The notes beneath the pieces are model-generated. The model was not told the origin of the DNA. It saw nothing but the letters and a program-made list of their open reading frames with translations, and did no database searches. The translations under genes were made by a program, and so were the position numbers. DNA of 64,000 nucleotides from positions 1 to 64,000 of the forward strand of contig JAOZFN010000010.1 in the NCBI GenBank assembly GCA_027492205.1, read 5' to 3'. How positions within the stretch are numbered: the stretch's first letter is position 1; every line of letters begins with the position of its first letter. Source of the stretch: Thermoproteota archaeon (GTDB taxonomy: Archaea; Korarchaeota; Korarchaeia; Korarchaeales; Korarchaeaceae). Below are positions 56,475 through 64,000 of this stretch, in pieces.

Positions 56475-57101
56475 GTGGAGGTCTTCGTATCCCTGGACGT
56501 GGTTGAACTTGGGCGCGCCATAAGGATAGCCCTCGAGGCCTGGAGCGCCGGAATAAGGCACATCGAGGTTGGGACCCCGCTCATAAAGTCCGAGGGGGTC
56601 CGCGCCATCAGGGCCCTCAGGGAAGCGCTGCCGGAGGCCGTGATATTCGCCGACACGAAAACGGCCGACGTGGGGTCTTTAGAGGCTCGAATGGCCCTAG
56701 AGGCGGGGGCGGACATAATGAGCGTGCTGGGGGCAGCTCCCGACGCCACCATAAGGTCCGCGGTGGCGGCAGCCCGCGAACTCGGCGGAACCGTTCTAGT
56801 GGACAGCTTGGGGCTGGGAGACAGGATCTTCGAGAGGGCAAGGGTCGCCTCGAGGCTGGGCGCTGAGATGATATGCCTACACAAGGGCGTAGACGAGGGG
56901 ATCTTTTCGGATGAGGCCCTCCTAACCGAGCTCAGGGATCTCGGCGTAAAGATAGGCGCGGCGGGCGGGCTTGACCCCGAGGGCATCTCCAAGCTGGTTG
57001 GGCTGGCGGACTTCGTCATGGTCGGGAGGTACGTTACCGGCAGTGAGGACCCCAGGAGGGCGGCCGCTCGGGTGCTGGAGGCGGCTCGCAACTCACGTTA
57101 G
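56475..57101 (+). CDS. hxlA: 3-hexulose-6-phosphate synthase
   Basis: The 208-residue TIM-barrel of the OMP-decarboxylase superfamily has FADTKTADVGSLEARMALEAGADIMSVLG (D60, K62, D65) and GAAGGLDPE, plus VMVGRYVTG near the end. It condenses formaldehyde and ribulose 5-phosphate, or runs in reverse to make ribulose 5-phosphate from hexulose 6-phosphate. In archaea without a full pentose phosphate pathway this is the source of pentoses. The GTG is leaderless at 26 nt from TATA. It is divergent from PHI. Confidence 0.9.
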   Translation: MEVFVSLDVVELGRAIRIALEAWSAGIRHIEVGTPLIKSEGVRAIRALREALPEAVIFADTKTADVGSLEARMALEAGADIMSVLGAAPDATIRSAVAAARELGGTVLVDSLGLGDRIFERARVASRLGAEMICLHKGVDEGIFSDEALLTELRDLGVKIGAAGGLDPEGISKLVGLADFVMVGRYVTGSEDPRRAAARVLEAARNSR

Positions 57102-57138
57102 CTCCCACCGAACACCTGACGAGAGATCTGCTCTCTTA

Positions 57139-58491
57139 TCATTCCCTGAGGAACCTGATTCTTCCCTCGGAGAGTTCCATCAAGTACCTGACGCCCTGGA
57201 TCCCTAACCTCCTAGACTTGAGCACCGACGCCTCTCTTAGGAGGACGCCATCCCTCTCCGTCACCCTGAGGAGGATCACGGTGTCCGCGTAGAGAGAAGC
57301 CGCCCTCGTGTCCTTCTCGAAGTGCCCGCTTCCAAGCTGCGTGCACAGGATCGTTATCCCTCTCCCCTTGGCCATCCACTGGAGGTACCTGGTGAAGTCT
57401 ATGAGGCCCTCTCTCCCGACAGCGTGTTCGATCGCGGTAAGGCTGTCCACGAGCACGAATTCGGATTGGTTTTCGTCCACCAGTTCCTCTATCAGCTCGA
57501 ACTGCTCCACTGGCCCGAGCGCCTGAGGAACCACAGACGCCACCTGCACCTCGTCCTCTTCGGCCATCCCGAAGGACCTGGCAAGCTTCACGACGGTTCC
57601 CTTGGAGGCCTCAAAGGACACGATGAGTGATCTCCGGCCCATCTTGGCCGCCGACACCGCCAGCGAGACTCCGAGGACTGTCTTGCCAGACCCCACCGGT
57701 CCCTCCAGTATGTTGAGAGAGGACCTCGGCAGCCCGCCGCCGAGCATCTCGTCGAGCCCGTCGATCCCCGTGGAAACAACGTCCAACGGTTCCTCCGTGT
57801 CCAAGGAGTGAGGCAGCGTGATCACCCGCGCGCCCCCGCGCCTGGCGGAGATGGAGAACATGATGACAGGCTCCCGCGGGGAGGCCATCCTGACCTTCGC
57901 TATCTTGGCCTTTCTAACCAGTCCGCCCCTCTCCCCCTCCGAGAGGTAGAGGCCCACCACGGCGTCGGCGAGGAACTCTACGCCGAGGAGCATGGGCCTC
58001 TTGAGAGCATCGGGAACAACCGTCGCCAAAACGGTGGCCCCCGCCTGCTCCGCCGAGGTCATCAGCCTCTGAGAGAGTATCCTCTGCGCCGAGCTCACCT
58101 CCAGGACCGCGAGTACTTGGGAGAGCCCGTCGATAAACACCCGATCCGGTTTAAGCTGCTCGATCTCGTCCGCCATGGAGAAGAGGGCCATCTCGGCCTC
58201 TGCGGGGGAGCCAGGGATTCCGAGGGACTTCACCCTCAGGCGCTCATCCTCCACGAAGGGATCCAGATCCCTGTGGAGGGAGGCCGCCTGGAGGATAAGC
58301 TTCCTCCCGGGGTACCCGACCGCCAAGGCCAGGCACCTCTCCCCCGCCCGGCAGCCTTCGTTCAGGGACTGTATCCCGAGAACGGTCTTCCCACTCCCCG
58401 GGTCTCCGGTTACCAGAATCAGAGAGCCTGGTCCAAGTCCCTCCAGCGCCTCATCGAGCGGCTCTATTCCGAAGAAAGTCCTCCCTCCCAT
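57139..58491 (-). CDS. KaiC-like tandem RecA-fold ATPase
   Basis: The 450-residue protein contains two RecA/KaiC-type domains. The first spans about 1-230 with Walker A GDPGSGKTVLGIQSLNEG and Walker B-like RVFIDGLSQVLAV. The second spans about 240-450 with GPVGSGKTVLGVSLAVSAA and FVLVDSLTAIEH. Archaeal KaiC-like proteins regulate motility, signalling or DNA-related processes; no circadian partner is present. Autophosphorylation residues cannot be assigned. The ATG is followed upstream by an AT-rich gap. It stands alone on the minus strand. Confidence 0.87.
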   Translation of the reverse strand: MGGRTFFGIEPLDEALEGLGPGSLILVTGDPGSGKTVLGIQSLNEGCRAGERCLALAVGYPGRKLILQAASLHRDLDPFVEDERLRVKSLGIPGSPAEAEMALFSMADEIEQLKPDRVFIDGLSQVLAVLEVSSAQRILSQRLMTSAEQAGATVLATVVPDALKRPMLLGVEFLADAVVGLYLSEGERGGLVRKAKIAKVRMASPREPVIMFSISARRGGARVITLPHSLDTEEPLDVVSTGIDGLDEMLGGGLPRSSLNILEGPVGSGKTVLGVSLAVSAAKMGRRSLIVSFEASKGTVVKLARSFGMAEEDEVQVASVVPQALGPVEQFELIEELVDENQSEFVLVDSLTAIEHAVGREGLIDFTRYLQWMAKGRGITILCTQLGSGHFEKDTRAASLYADTVILLRVTERDGVLLREASVLKSRRLGIQGVRYLMELSEGRIRFLRE

Positions 58492-58581
58492 TGTCGCAGA
58501 CGCGCTCCATCCTTCTACAAAAAATTAATTGATTAAGGGATTTTACGGCAGTGAAAATTTGTTAAGTTTAGGAGATCAACA

Positions 58582-58640
58582 CGGGCTCTCGCAGGCTTTC
58601 AGGCTGGGCCCACGCGCCCAGTTTGGGTTGAGAGCAGCCA
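58582..58640 (+). ncRNA. Candidate small structured RNA
   Basis: In the 228-bp AT-rich gap a GC-rich island folds into nested stems. Outer GCTCTC (58585-58590) pairs with GAGAGC (58630-58635), and inner CTGGGC (58604-58609) pairs with GCCCAG (58616-58621) with a 6-nt loop. AAAATTTG upstream is 26-30 nt from the start of the outer stem. The shape with an internal pocket is somewhat H/ACA-like, but no ACA box or K-turn is evident. It may be a chance structure. Confidence 0.3.
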
Positions 58641-58719
58641 AGTGCTTTGAATATTGGTCTTAATAAAGCTCGGACGTTTCATCCCAATGTTTAAATCACG
58701 ACATCCTAGCAAACAAAAT

Positions 58720-59298
58720 TCATTTGACGATGTCCCCGTCCTCGCCCAGGCTCCTGATGAGTTCGGGAGGCACCCACTCTGTCAGATAGATGAGATCTGA
58801 GCCCCTCCATACCCTCATACCTCTCCGGACAAGACCCTGAGCGTCCACCACGAGGACAACTACGTCACTTCCGTGCCTCCTGCCGACCTCCACGGCCACC
58901 TCCGGGGTCGCAGAGAGGTGAACGAACCTGCGCCTCATGGGCTTGATCCCCTCCCTGAGGATCTTGCTGAGCGCTCTCCTGGTCGTGCCGTGGTACAGTA
59001 CCGGTGGGGGGTCCTCTAGGGGATCCCCGGGTGGGAGGACCGGTACGCTGTGGCCGTAAGTCGCCCTTATTCTACCGCCCCTAATTTCGAACCTCCCGCG
59101 AGGATCGCGCACCACGACCATCTCGATGTCCCCCGCGGTGACCCACTCGAACCCGCGGAGGCGGGATATCCTCCTGGCAAGTTCGCCAACATCTACGTCG
59201 GAGAAGCCGAACTCGTCCAGCCTAATCCCCATCAACTCCGGCCTGTGCCTGAGTACGAGGGTGAGCAGCTTGCTCAGCCTCCTCATCCTCTCATCCAT
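58720..59298 (-). CDS. kptA: RNA 2'-phosphotransferase (Tpt1/KptA family)
   Basis: The 192-residue protein has the KptA residues: MRRLSKLLTLVLRHRPELMGIRLDEFGF, YHGTTRRALSKILREGIKPM and HLSATPEVAVEVGRRHG. It removes the 2'-phosphate left at tRNA splice junctions, transferring it to NAD+. Archaeal members may act in NAD- or ADP-ribosylation-related repair, since archaeal tRNA splicing does not leave such phosphates. The ATG lies 34 nt from the shared TATA element, facing the membrane-protein gene. Confidence 0.92.
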   Translation of the reverse strand: MDERMRRLSKLLTLVLRHRPELMGIRLDEFGFSDVDVGELARRISRLRGFEWVTAGDIEMVVVRDPRGRFEIRGGRIRATYGHSVPVLPPGDPLEDPPPVLYHGTTRRALSKILREGIKPMRRRFVHLSATPEVAVEVGRRHGSDVVVLVVDAQGLVRRGMRVWRGSDLIYLTEWVPPELIRSLGEDGDIVK

Positions 59299-59327
59299 CT
59301 ACCTCATTTGACGACCGCGGCGGGATC

Positions 59328-59337
59328 GTTTATACGA
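59328..59337. promoter_or_regulatory. Shared TATA-like element between kptA and the membrane protein
   Basis: GTTTATACGA is the only AT-rich element in the 65-bp gap. Its centre (59332) is 32 nt from the ATG on the right and 34 nt from the ATG on the left. Confidence 0.5.
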
Positions 59338-59363
59338 TTTACCGCTCCCAATCGGAGCCTGAG

Positions 59364-59969
59364 ATGTCCGTGGCGGAGGTGGGGGGACTACTCGCTTCCC
59401 TGGGAATGCTCGCAGCGAGCGGCCTTATCTCAGCCGCCTACCTGATGCAGGGACTCGCAAGCTCAGCGATCTCGAGGGCAATCCGCGCACCCATGGCCGA
59501 GCGAAGACCTCTAGACAGAGTCTACACGCTCACCTGGATTCTCGCGGCCGCCGCGGCAGCTTGGATCTCAAGGGAGTCCGGCGTATTCACGGTTCTCTCC
59601 GTGGCCCTGGCCTTTAAGAGCGGCGCGGACTTGGGAAGCAGGGCAGTCTACTCAGTGCACGATCTCACTCTGCTCGGTCAGGCCAGAGGACTTCGCTCGG
59701 CCGTTTCGAGGGCGCTCGCCCTAGCCTCCCTACCCAGTCTCTTCTTCCTCCTCAGCTGGTGGCTCTTTGAGCAGGCAGCCTCGCTGGCCGTCAAGGCGCT
59801 CCTCGGCCTGCGGCTGGATCTCGTCGCTCTGACCCTCTGGCTGCTCGGGGTGGCGTTCGGACTGGCGTTTGGCGCGGCGAGATCGCGCGGCGAGCCCGGC
59901 ATACTCCTCAGAGGGGAGCTGGCGCTGGTGCTGGGATCAAAGGCGCGAGGGGCTTTGCCGCCTGGCTAG
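59364..59969 (+). CDS. Integral membrane protein of unknown function
   Basis: The 201-residue protein has about five hydrophobic segments (VGGLLASLGMLAASGLISAAYL, LTWILAAAAAAWI, VLSVALAFKSGADLG, ALASLPSLFFLLSWWLF, LTLWLLGVAFGLAFGAA). Arg-rich loops separate them. No family is recognised. It starts at the ATG at 59364 and is followed by the bactofilin-like gene after 9 nt, so it may anchor or partner that protein at the membrane. Other roles are possible. Confidence 0.7.
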   Translation: MSVAEVGGLLASLGMLAASGLISAAYLMQGLASSAISRAIRAPMAERRPLDRVYTLTWILAAAAAAWISRESGVFTVLSVALAFKSGADLGSRAVYSVHDLTLLGQARGLRSAVSRALALASLPSLFFLLSWWLFEQAASLAVKALLGLRLDLVALTLWLLGVAFGLAFGAARSRGEPGILLRGELALVLGSKARGALPPG

Positions 59970-59978
59970 CGCTCACGG

Positions 59979-60686
59979 GTGAACGAGAAGGATAATTTCG
60001 TGAACCTGACGGTGGGGGATGGGATGTCGGGGTCGATCAAGTCCGGCGACGTCGGTGGTGTGGTGATCCGCGGCAGCGGAGTTTACAGGGAGGGGGAGGA
60101 GCTCAGAGTAGCAGGCTCGGCCAGGGCCGACGCCGATGTGGCGGCGAGGAGGGTCTCGGTGGCCGGGAGGCTCTCCGTTAAAGGGATCCTCAAGTCAGAG
60201 AGGGCGTCGATCGCGGGAACCCTGAGCGCAGGTGGGGTGGAGTGCAGGCAGCTCTCGGTGGCCGGCCTGGCGAGGGTCGGCGGCAGGCTGGTGGCAGAGG
60301 AGGTCAGGGTCGGCGGTCGACTCGAGGCCAAGGAAATCCTCTCGAAGCTGGTGAGGATTGGTGGCGCCGTCCGGGCGGGTTCTATAGAGGCCGACGAGCT
60401 CGAGATAAATCTGGGTGGGTCCTCAGAGGTCAGAAGGATCTCGGCCAAGACCGTGAGGATAAGTCCCAAGAGGGACCTGATGGGGCTCCTGATGCCCTCG
60501 AAGAGGAGGCTGAGGGCCGAGAGAATAGAGGGAAAGCAGGTGTACCTCTCTCGAGTCTCGTGCGAGGAGGTCGTGGGAGAGCGTGTGCTCGTGGGGCCGG
60601 GGTGCCGGATCAGCAGGGTGGTCTACAGCGAGGTCGTGAAGGTTTCCGACCGGGCCAGGGTGCTGGAGCTGGTCAAGGCCAAGTAG
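59979..60686 (+). CDS. Bactofilin-like polymer-forming protein
   Basis: The 235-residue protein is built of short repeats around Val-Xaa-Gly strands: LRVAGSARADADVAARRVSVAGRLSVKGILKSERASIAGTLSAGG. This is the right-handed beta-helix of bactofilin-type cytoskeletal proteins. A second block (LRAERIEGKQVYLSRVSCEEVVGERVLVGPGCRI) resembles the C-terminal part of Bacillus YhbE/YhbF-like members. Such proteins form filaments near membranes. The GTG is preceded by ACGGGTG. It is paired with the membrane protein upstream. Confidence 0.78.
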   Translation: MNEKDNFVNLTVGDGMSGSIKSGDVGGVVIRGSGVYREGEELRVAGSARADADVAARRVSVAGRLSVKGILKSERASIAGTLSAGGVECRQLSVAGLARVGGRLVAEEVRVGGRLEAKEILSKLVRIGGAVRAGSIEADELEINLGGSSEVRRISAKTVRISPKRDLMGLLMPSKRRLRAERIEGKQVYLSRVSCEEVVGERVLVGPGCRISRVVYSEVVKVSDRARVLELVKAK

Positions 60687-60692
60687 GCGGGG

Positions 60693-61307
60693 CTACCTCC
60701 CTCCGAATCTGGCCCGCTCGCTCAGCATCCTCTCGTAGTCGGCCCTTGCCACGACGACCTCGCGGCCGCAGTGCTCGCACGTGAACCTCACCGCCTCCTC
60801 TCCCTCGCGTGGCTCTCCGCGGAGGGGCCTCCCGCAGTAGCACACGAACCCGATGAGCCGAGCCGGGTTTCCAACCACTAGGCCGTAGGGAGGGACATCC
60901 CTCGTTACCACCGAGCCTGCGGCCACCATGGAGTACTCCCCTATGGTCACCCCGCAAACGATCGTGGCGTTGGCCCCTATGCTCGCGCCCCTCTTGACGC
61001 GGGTGGGCACCACCTCCCAGTCGACGTTGAATGATCTGGGGTACTTGTCGTTGGTGAAGGTGACGTGTGGTCCGATGAAGGCGTCGTCCTCGATGGTCAC
61101 CCCCCTGAAGACCGAGACGCCGTTCTCTATCTTCACCCCGTCGCCTATCTCGACCCCGGCGTCGACGTACACATCCTTGCCGAGGACGCAGTTCCTTCCG
61201 ATCTTTGCTCCGCTCCTCACGTGCGCGAAGTGCCACACCTTGGTGCCCTCCCCGATCCGGGCCCCTGGCTCCACGACCGCCTTCTCGTGAACGAAGGCTC
61301 CACCCAT
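60693..61307 (-). CDS. Hexapeptide-repeat acyltransferase with C-terminal zinc ribbon
   Basis: The protein of about 204 residues has a left-handed beta-helix (GARIGEGTKVWHFAHVRSGAKIGRN, GDGVKIENGVSVFRGVTIEDDAFIG, NPARLIGFVCYCG), matching sugar acetyltransferases of the WbbJ/WlbB type that acetylate UDP-amino-sugars. It then has a zinc-binding end: CYCGRPL and FTCEHCGREV. The ATG at 61307 follows GGGGGTGTCGTG; a GTG 18 bases upstream is possible. A GATTAATGA box lies near 61340. It probably modifies a cell-surface or S-layer glycan precursor. Confidence 0.8.
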   Translation of the reverse strand: MGGAFVHEKAVVEPGARIGEGTKVWHFAHVRSGAKIGRNCVLGKDVYVDAGVEIGDGVKIENGVSVFRGVTIEDDAFIGPHVTFTNDKYPRSFNVDWEVVPTRVKRGASIGANATIVCGVTIGEYSMVAAGSVVTRDVPPYGLVVGNPARLIGFVCYCGRPLRGEPREGEEAVRFTCEHCGREVVVARADYERMLSERARFGGR

Positions 61308-61367
61308 CACGACACCCCCGCGCACCGCCGCATCAAGTCATTAATCCACACGGTCAGATCCCCCCGG

Positions 61368-62186
61368 CTACCCAAATCCCCCGGCGGCGGGCGCGAACCT
61401 GAAGTTCAGGGGGTCTAGGAAGTACTTGGGCACGATCGGACTCAGCGGGTACTTCAGAGCGAGCCACCCCTGGAAGATCATGATGGCGGCCGTCGCCCAG
61501 GCAGAGTTCTCCCTCTCCAGACCTACCGAGTACCTGAAGGCCCTGTAGATCAGGAACGCCTCCCAGACGAGGAAGGCCGCGCCAACGATGGCCGAAGTGG
61601 TGAGATCGAAGGAGTAGTATCTCTGAAGGTCGCTTAGAGTCTTGACTGAGAGTTCTTGGAGGAGCTTCGGCGAATAGGCCACGCTGAGATCGTATAGGAT
61701 CACAAGGTTCCCGACCGTCAGGCGCTTCGCCGCGACTAGGGCGACCGCCCTGAGGGCCTCGGGCACCAAGACGGGGCTGGTGGCCATGACGGCCGCAGAT
61801 AGGGGAAGATCTCGCCCCATTCTGCGCGCCACGTACGAGGCCAGGGCCCCCCTCACGATCATCAGGACCCCCATCATGGCAGGGATGATGAACGCGCTGG
61901 CGACCGCCTGGAGGGTCATGGCCCTGTCGCTGTAGAAGATCACGTCGATGTTCGCCACCCAAGGCGGGAGGTTCGCCACCTCGTACCGTATGCCCGAGTC
62001 CAAGGCGAGCTTAGACGCGAGCACTACGACGGACTGCACGACCCACATCGACACAAGGATTTTCAGGCTGGACGCCCGCCCTAGCTTGACGTAGAGCTCC
62101 TTGCTTCCGATGAATGCCCCTCTCAGGTACTCGCTGAACGTGTAGAAGGCCTCGGCTCCCAGCAGCCCCTCGCCCTCGGCATCCAC
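61368..62186 (-). CDS. YIP1-like polytopic membrane protein
   Basis: The 272-residue protein has four or five transmembrane segments (LKILVSMWVVQSVVVLASKLAL, LQAVASAFIIPAMMGVLMIVRGALASYV, LPLSAAVMATSPVLVPEALRAVALV, SAIVGAAFLVWEAFLIYRAFRY) and an acidic N-terminus. The pattern resembles YIP1-family proteins. The GTG start (MDAEGEGLLGAEAFYTFSEY) is about 30 nt from a TTAACCTTTTTT element. It neighbours the caspase-like gene, whose stop lies 31 bp away on the same strand. The role is unknown. Confidence 0.65.
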   Translation of the reverse strand: MDAEGEGLLGAEAFYTFSEYLRGAFIGSKELYVKLGRASSLKILVSMWVVQSVVVLASKLALDSGIRYEVANLPPWVANIDVIFYSDRAMTLQAVASAFIIPAMMGVLMIVRGALASYVARRMGRDLPLSAAVMATSPVLVPEALRAVALVAAKRLTVGNLVILYDLSVAYSPKLLQELSVKTLSDLQRYYSFDLTTSAIVGAAFLVWEAFLIYRAFRYSVGLERENSAWATAAIMIFQGWLALKYPLSPIVPKYFLDPLNFRFAPAAGGFG

Positions 62187-62216
62187 ACGGTGCCCGAGAC
62201 GATCGCGGAAAAAAGG

Positions 62217-63788
62217 TTAACGATCAGTTCCGAACAGAATCCAAGCCCCCCTGAGGGGGTTGAAGTTCCAAATCAGGTCTTGCGAGCAGTTGAGGCACAT
62301 CCACACTGGGTCGTACGAGTACCCCTCGTCCCTCAACACCGACTCCCTGAAGAAGGCCAGGGCCTCCAGAATGCCGGCCCTCCCGGCGCCTCCCGGGAGA
62401 TAGTAGTCCGGGTAGGAGAGGGCAAAGGCGAGGAACTCGACTATTCGCGCGTACTCCCCGTCTATCAGCTGTCCCCTCGACGTGGTCGCTATGATCAGGG
62501 CCTGGCTGAGCCCCGACACCTCGCGCGCGAAGTCTTCAGCTTCGCAGCCGTTCAAGAGGAGGACGAGCTTGCCGTAGCTCAGGTTGGCCAGCGCCCTCGA
62601 TAGATACTCCGCAGTCAGGTTCCCAGGGTCGAGGTCGACCCAGTCCCACCCTGCGCCGTGATGGGCGTCTATGACCACGAAGACGATGTCGTTCGGGTCC
62701 GACGGGAGGGAGGCGATGGCATGAAGGGCCCTCTCCACGTCCTCCTCGGTCTGGATTATCAGGTCCGGGTAGATCAACCCGGCCGAGGGGGCCTTCCTCC
62801 TCCGGCCCCAGGGGACGTCGGACATGTACATGCCGACTTGGAAGGGGCCAGCCCAGCCCCTGGAGAGGTGCGTCCAGTACAGGGCCGTGGCGTCAAGTCC
62901 CTCCTCGGTTCGGAGGGACGTCTGGCTGACGATGAGGAGTATGCTGTCCTCGCCGTAGCCGTGCCTCTTCGCGAGGTGGTAGAGCATGAGAGAGCCGCCG
63001 GCCCCTATCCTGCCTCCCTGAATTATCACGAGATACCTCTGGGACCTCCCGTAGAGCGCGTTAAGTCTCGGATTGTCCAGATCGTTCATGGGATCAGTTC
63101 CAGCCTCCAGCTCCTCAAGGTTGGAGAAGCCATCCGAGTCCACGTCTCCGCGCAGGACCTCACCTCCCAACAGGCCCGACTGGCACAGGTCCACGACGTA
63201 GTAGAAGGGGAGCGCCTCCAGGGCGAGCAGAGCGGACGTCTCTCCGTCGTCGACCACCCCGTCGCTCAACACGGCATCCACAACCCTCGAAACGCAGCCG
63301 CGCGTCTCTTCCACAGCGAAGAGTCTAGAGTATTCTGGAGGAGGTCCGCGCAGGATACCCTCCACGACCCTGACAAGGGCCCACTCTCCTTCCTCCATCC
63401 TCCCGTCTGCCTCGAGCCGAGACAGCATTCGATAGACCCACCTCTCCATCCCCGTGTGGATGGCGAAGGATAGGAGGGGGCTGGCCGAGAGCGGGTTGCC
63501 ACCCCAGCTGAACTCGTCCCCGTCGCAGATCCCATCTCCATCCGTGTCCCAGAGTACGGGGGAGGTTCCAATCTTCACTTCGAAGCCGTCCATCAGCCCG
63601 TCTAGGTCCGTGTCGAACTTTCCCACCTTTGTCCTGTAGACCAGCTCCTCCAGCGCGTCGGCGAGCATGTCGTCATCTCTGTCCACCAGACCGAACGTGA
63701 GTGTGGTCAGGCTGTCCAGCTGACTCAGCAGGAGCGCAAATGACAGGAGAGCACTTAGTCTCTTGGCCCTCGTCCTCCAGCGGATCAA
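62217..63788 (-). CDS. Secreted caspase-like (clan CD) peptidase with calcium-repeat region
   Basis: After a signal peptide (basic residues, then LSALLSFALLLS) comes a Ca-binding region with thrombospondin-type-3-like repeats (DTDLDGLMDGFEV, DTDGDGICDGDEF, DVDSDGFSNLEE). A C-terminal protease-like domain has VFVVIDAHHGAGWDW (His-Gly) and LVLLLNGCEAEDFA (Cys), the dyad order of legumain/caspase-type peptidases. I choose the TTG at 63788 because it puts basic residues directly before the hydrophobic core. The open frame extends to 63866. The peptidase probably acts on surface or extracellular proteins. Confidence 0.7.
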   Translation of the reverse strand: MIRWRTRAKRLSALLSFALLLSQLDSLTTLTFGLVDRDDDMLADALEELVYRTKVGKFDTDLDGLMDGFEVKIGTSPVLWDTDGDGICDGDEFSWGGNPLSASPLLSFAIHTGMERWVYRMLSRLEADGRMEEGEWALVRVVEGILRGPPPEYSRLFAVEETRGCVSRVVDAVLSDGVVDDGETSALLALEALPFYYVVDLCQSGLLGGEVLRGDVDSDGFSNLEELEAGTDPMNDLDNPRLNALYGRSQRYLVIIQGGRIGAGGSLMLYHLAKRHGYGEDSILLIVSQTSLRTEEGLDATALYWTHLSRGWAGPFQVGMYMSDVPWGRRRKAPSAGLIYPDLIIQTEEDVERALHAIASLPSDPNDIVFVVIDAHHGAGWDWVDLDPGNLTAEYLSRALANLSYGKLVLLLNGCEAEDFAREVSGLSQALIIATTSRGQLIDGEYARIVEFLAFALSYPDYYLPGGAGRAGILEALAFFRESVLRDEGYSYDPVWMCLNCSQDLIWNFNPLRGAWILFGTDR

Positions 63789-64000
63789 CCTCAGCGCGCT
63801 CAGAAGGCACGGGGGTGAACATAACGATTTGCCCCAGACCAAAGCGGTCCTCCAGGCCTGATTCAACGAACTCGCGCGGGCCCCAAGGTGGGCGATCCCA
63901 CAACCCGCCTCTAGGCCCCCCGGGCGACGCCGTGGTCAGGTGCCAGTTGAAAGCCTCCGCTATACAAGAGGGGACGTCTCGAGGATGTAGGGTAGGTGTT

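Overview
The window is archaeal, most likely from a thermophilic, anaerobic member of the TACK/Thermoproteota side of the tree. A korarchaeal-type lineage is possible but cannot be settled from this sequence. The signs are TATA boxes about 26 nt upstream of leaderless starts, GGTGATC-type Shine-Dalgarno sites, archaeal S-adenosylmethionine synthetase, two geranylgeranyl-reductase-type lipid enzymes, KaiC-like ATPases, 2-oxoacid:ferredoxin oxidoreductases, superoxide reductase with rubredoxin, a protein disulfide oxidoreductase and tRNA 2'-phosphotransferase. GC content is high and gene density is tight. I found no tRNA, rRNA, IS element or CRISPR array.

Layout. 0-9.5 kb holds a complete sugar phosphotransferase system (EIIA, EIIB, galactitol-type EIIC, then HPr and EI), which is rare in archaea. 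It encloses a three-gene lipoate-dependent 2-oxoacid dehydrogenase (E1alpha, E1beta, E2) and ribulose-phosphate 3-epimerase. 9.6-22.4 kb carries SAM synthetase, a secreted DOMON-like protein, an SPFH protein, SurE, a disulfide oxidoreductase, a four-subunit pyruvate-type ferredoxin oxidoreductase, acylphosphatase, a LysW-like zinc ribbon, endonuclease III, a phosphoesterase and unknown proteins. 22.4-30.2 kb has a phosphoribosyltransferase-like protein, dCTP deaminase, a Ca2+/cation antiporter, a glycosyltransferase, a HAD phosphatase, a secreted thioredoxin-like protein, an SplB-like radical SAM enzyme and a P-loop/deoxyribosyltransferase-like fusion. 30.7-33.7 kb is an operon of three secreted Ig-like proteins. 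33.8-39.2 kb is an accessory island: a Csx1-like HEPN protein, a CARF-like protein, a tandem Lrp-type regulator behind a perfect palindrome, and an unknown 449-residue protein preceded by a very GC-rich inverted repeat. 39.3-48.6 kb has a second ferredoxin oxidoreductase, an ArsA ATPase, an HD hydrolase, a YbaK-like deacylase, a large CFI-box surface protein, regulators, and the SOR-rubredoxin pair. 48.8-64 kb has topoisomerase I, the lipid reductases, a V4R/zinc-ribbon cluster, the two ribulose-monophosphate-pathway enzymes (PHI and HPS), a KaiC-like ATPase, kptA, bactofilin-like and left-handed-helix proteins, and a secreted caspase-like peptidase.

How the parts fit. The PTS would import and phosphorylate a polyol or sugar. 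Rpe together with HPS/PHI connects hexose and pentose phosphates, and the E1/E2 complex and both ferredoxin oxidoreductases oxidise 2-oxoacids. SOR, rubredoxin and the disulfide oxidoreductase indicate an anaerobe that meets oxygen stress.

Two genome-wide habits stand out. First, about ten divergent gene pairs lie 52-113 bp apart around one AT-rich TATA-like element, and several have starts about 26 nt on each side. Second, at least four genes (dCTP deaminase, the antiporter, a zinc-ribbon protein and PHI) have conserved or expected N-termini that begin where no ATG, GTG or TTG exists. CTG is the best candidate start, twice in a CTGA stop-start overlap.
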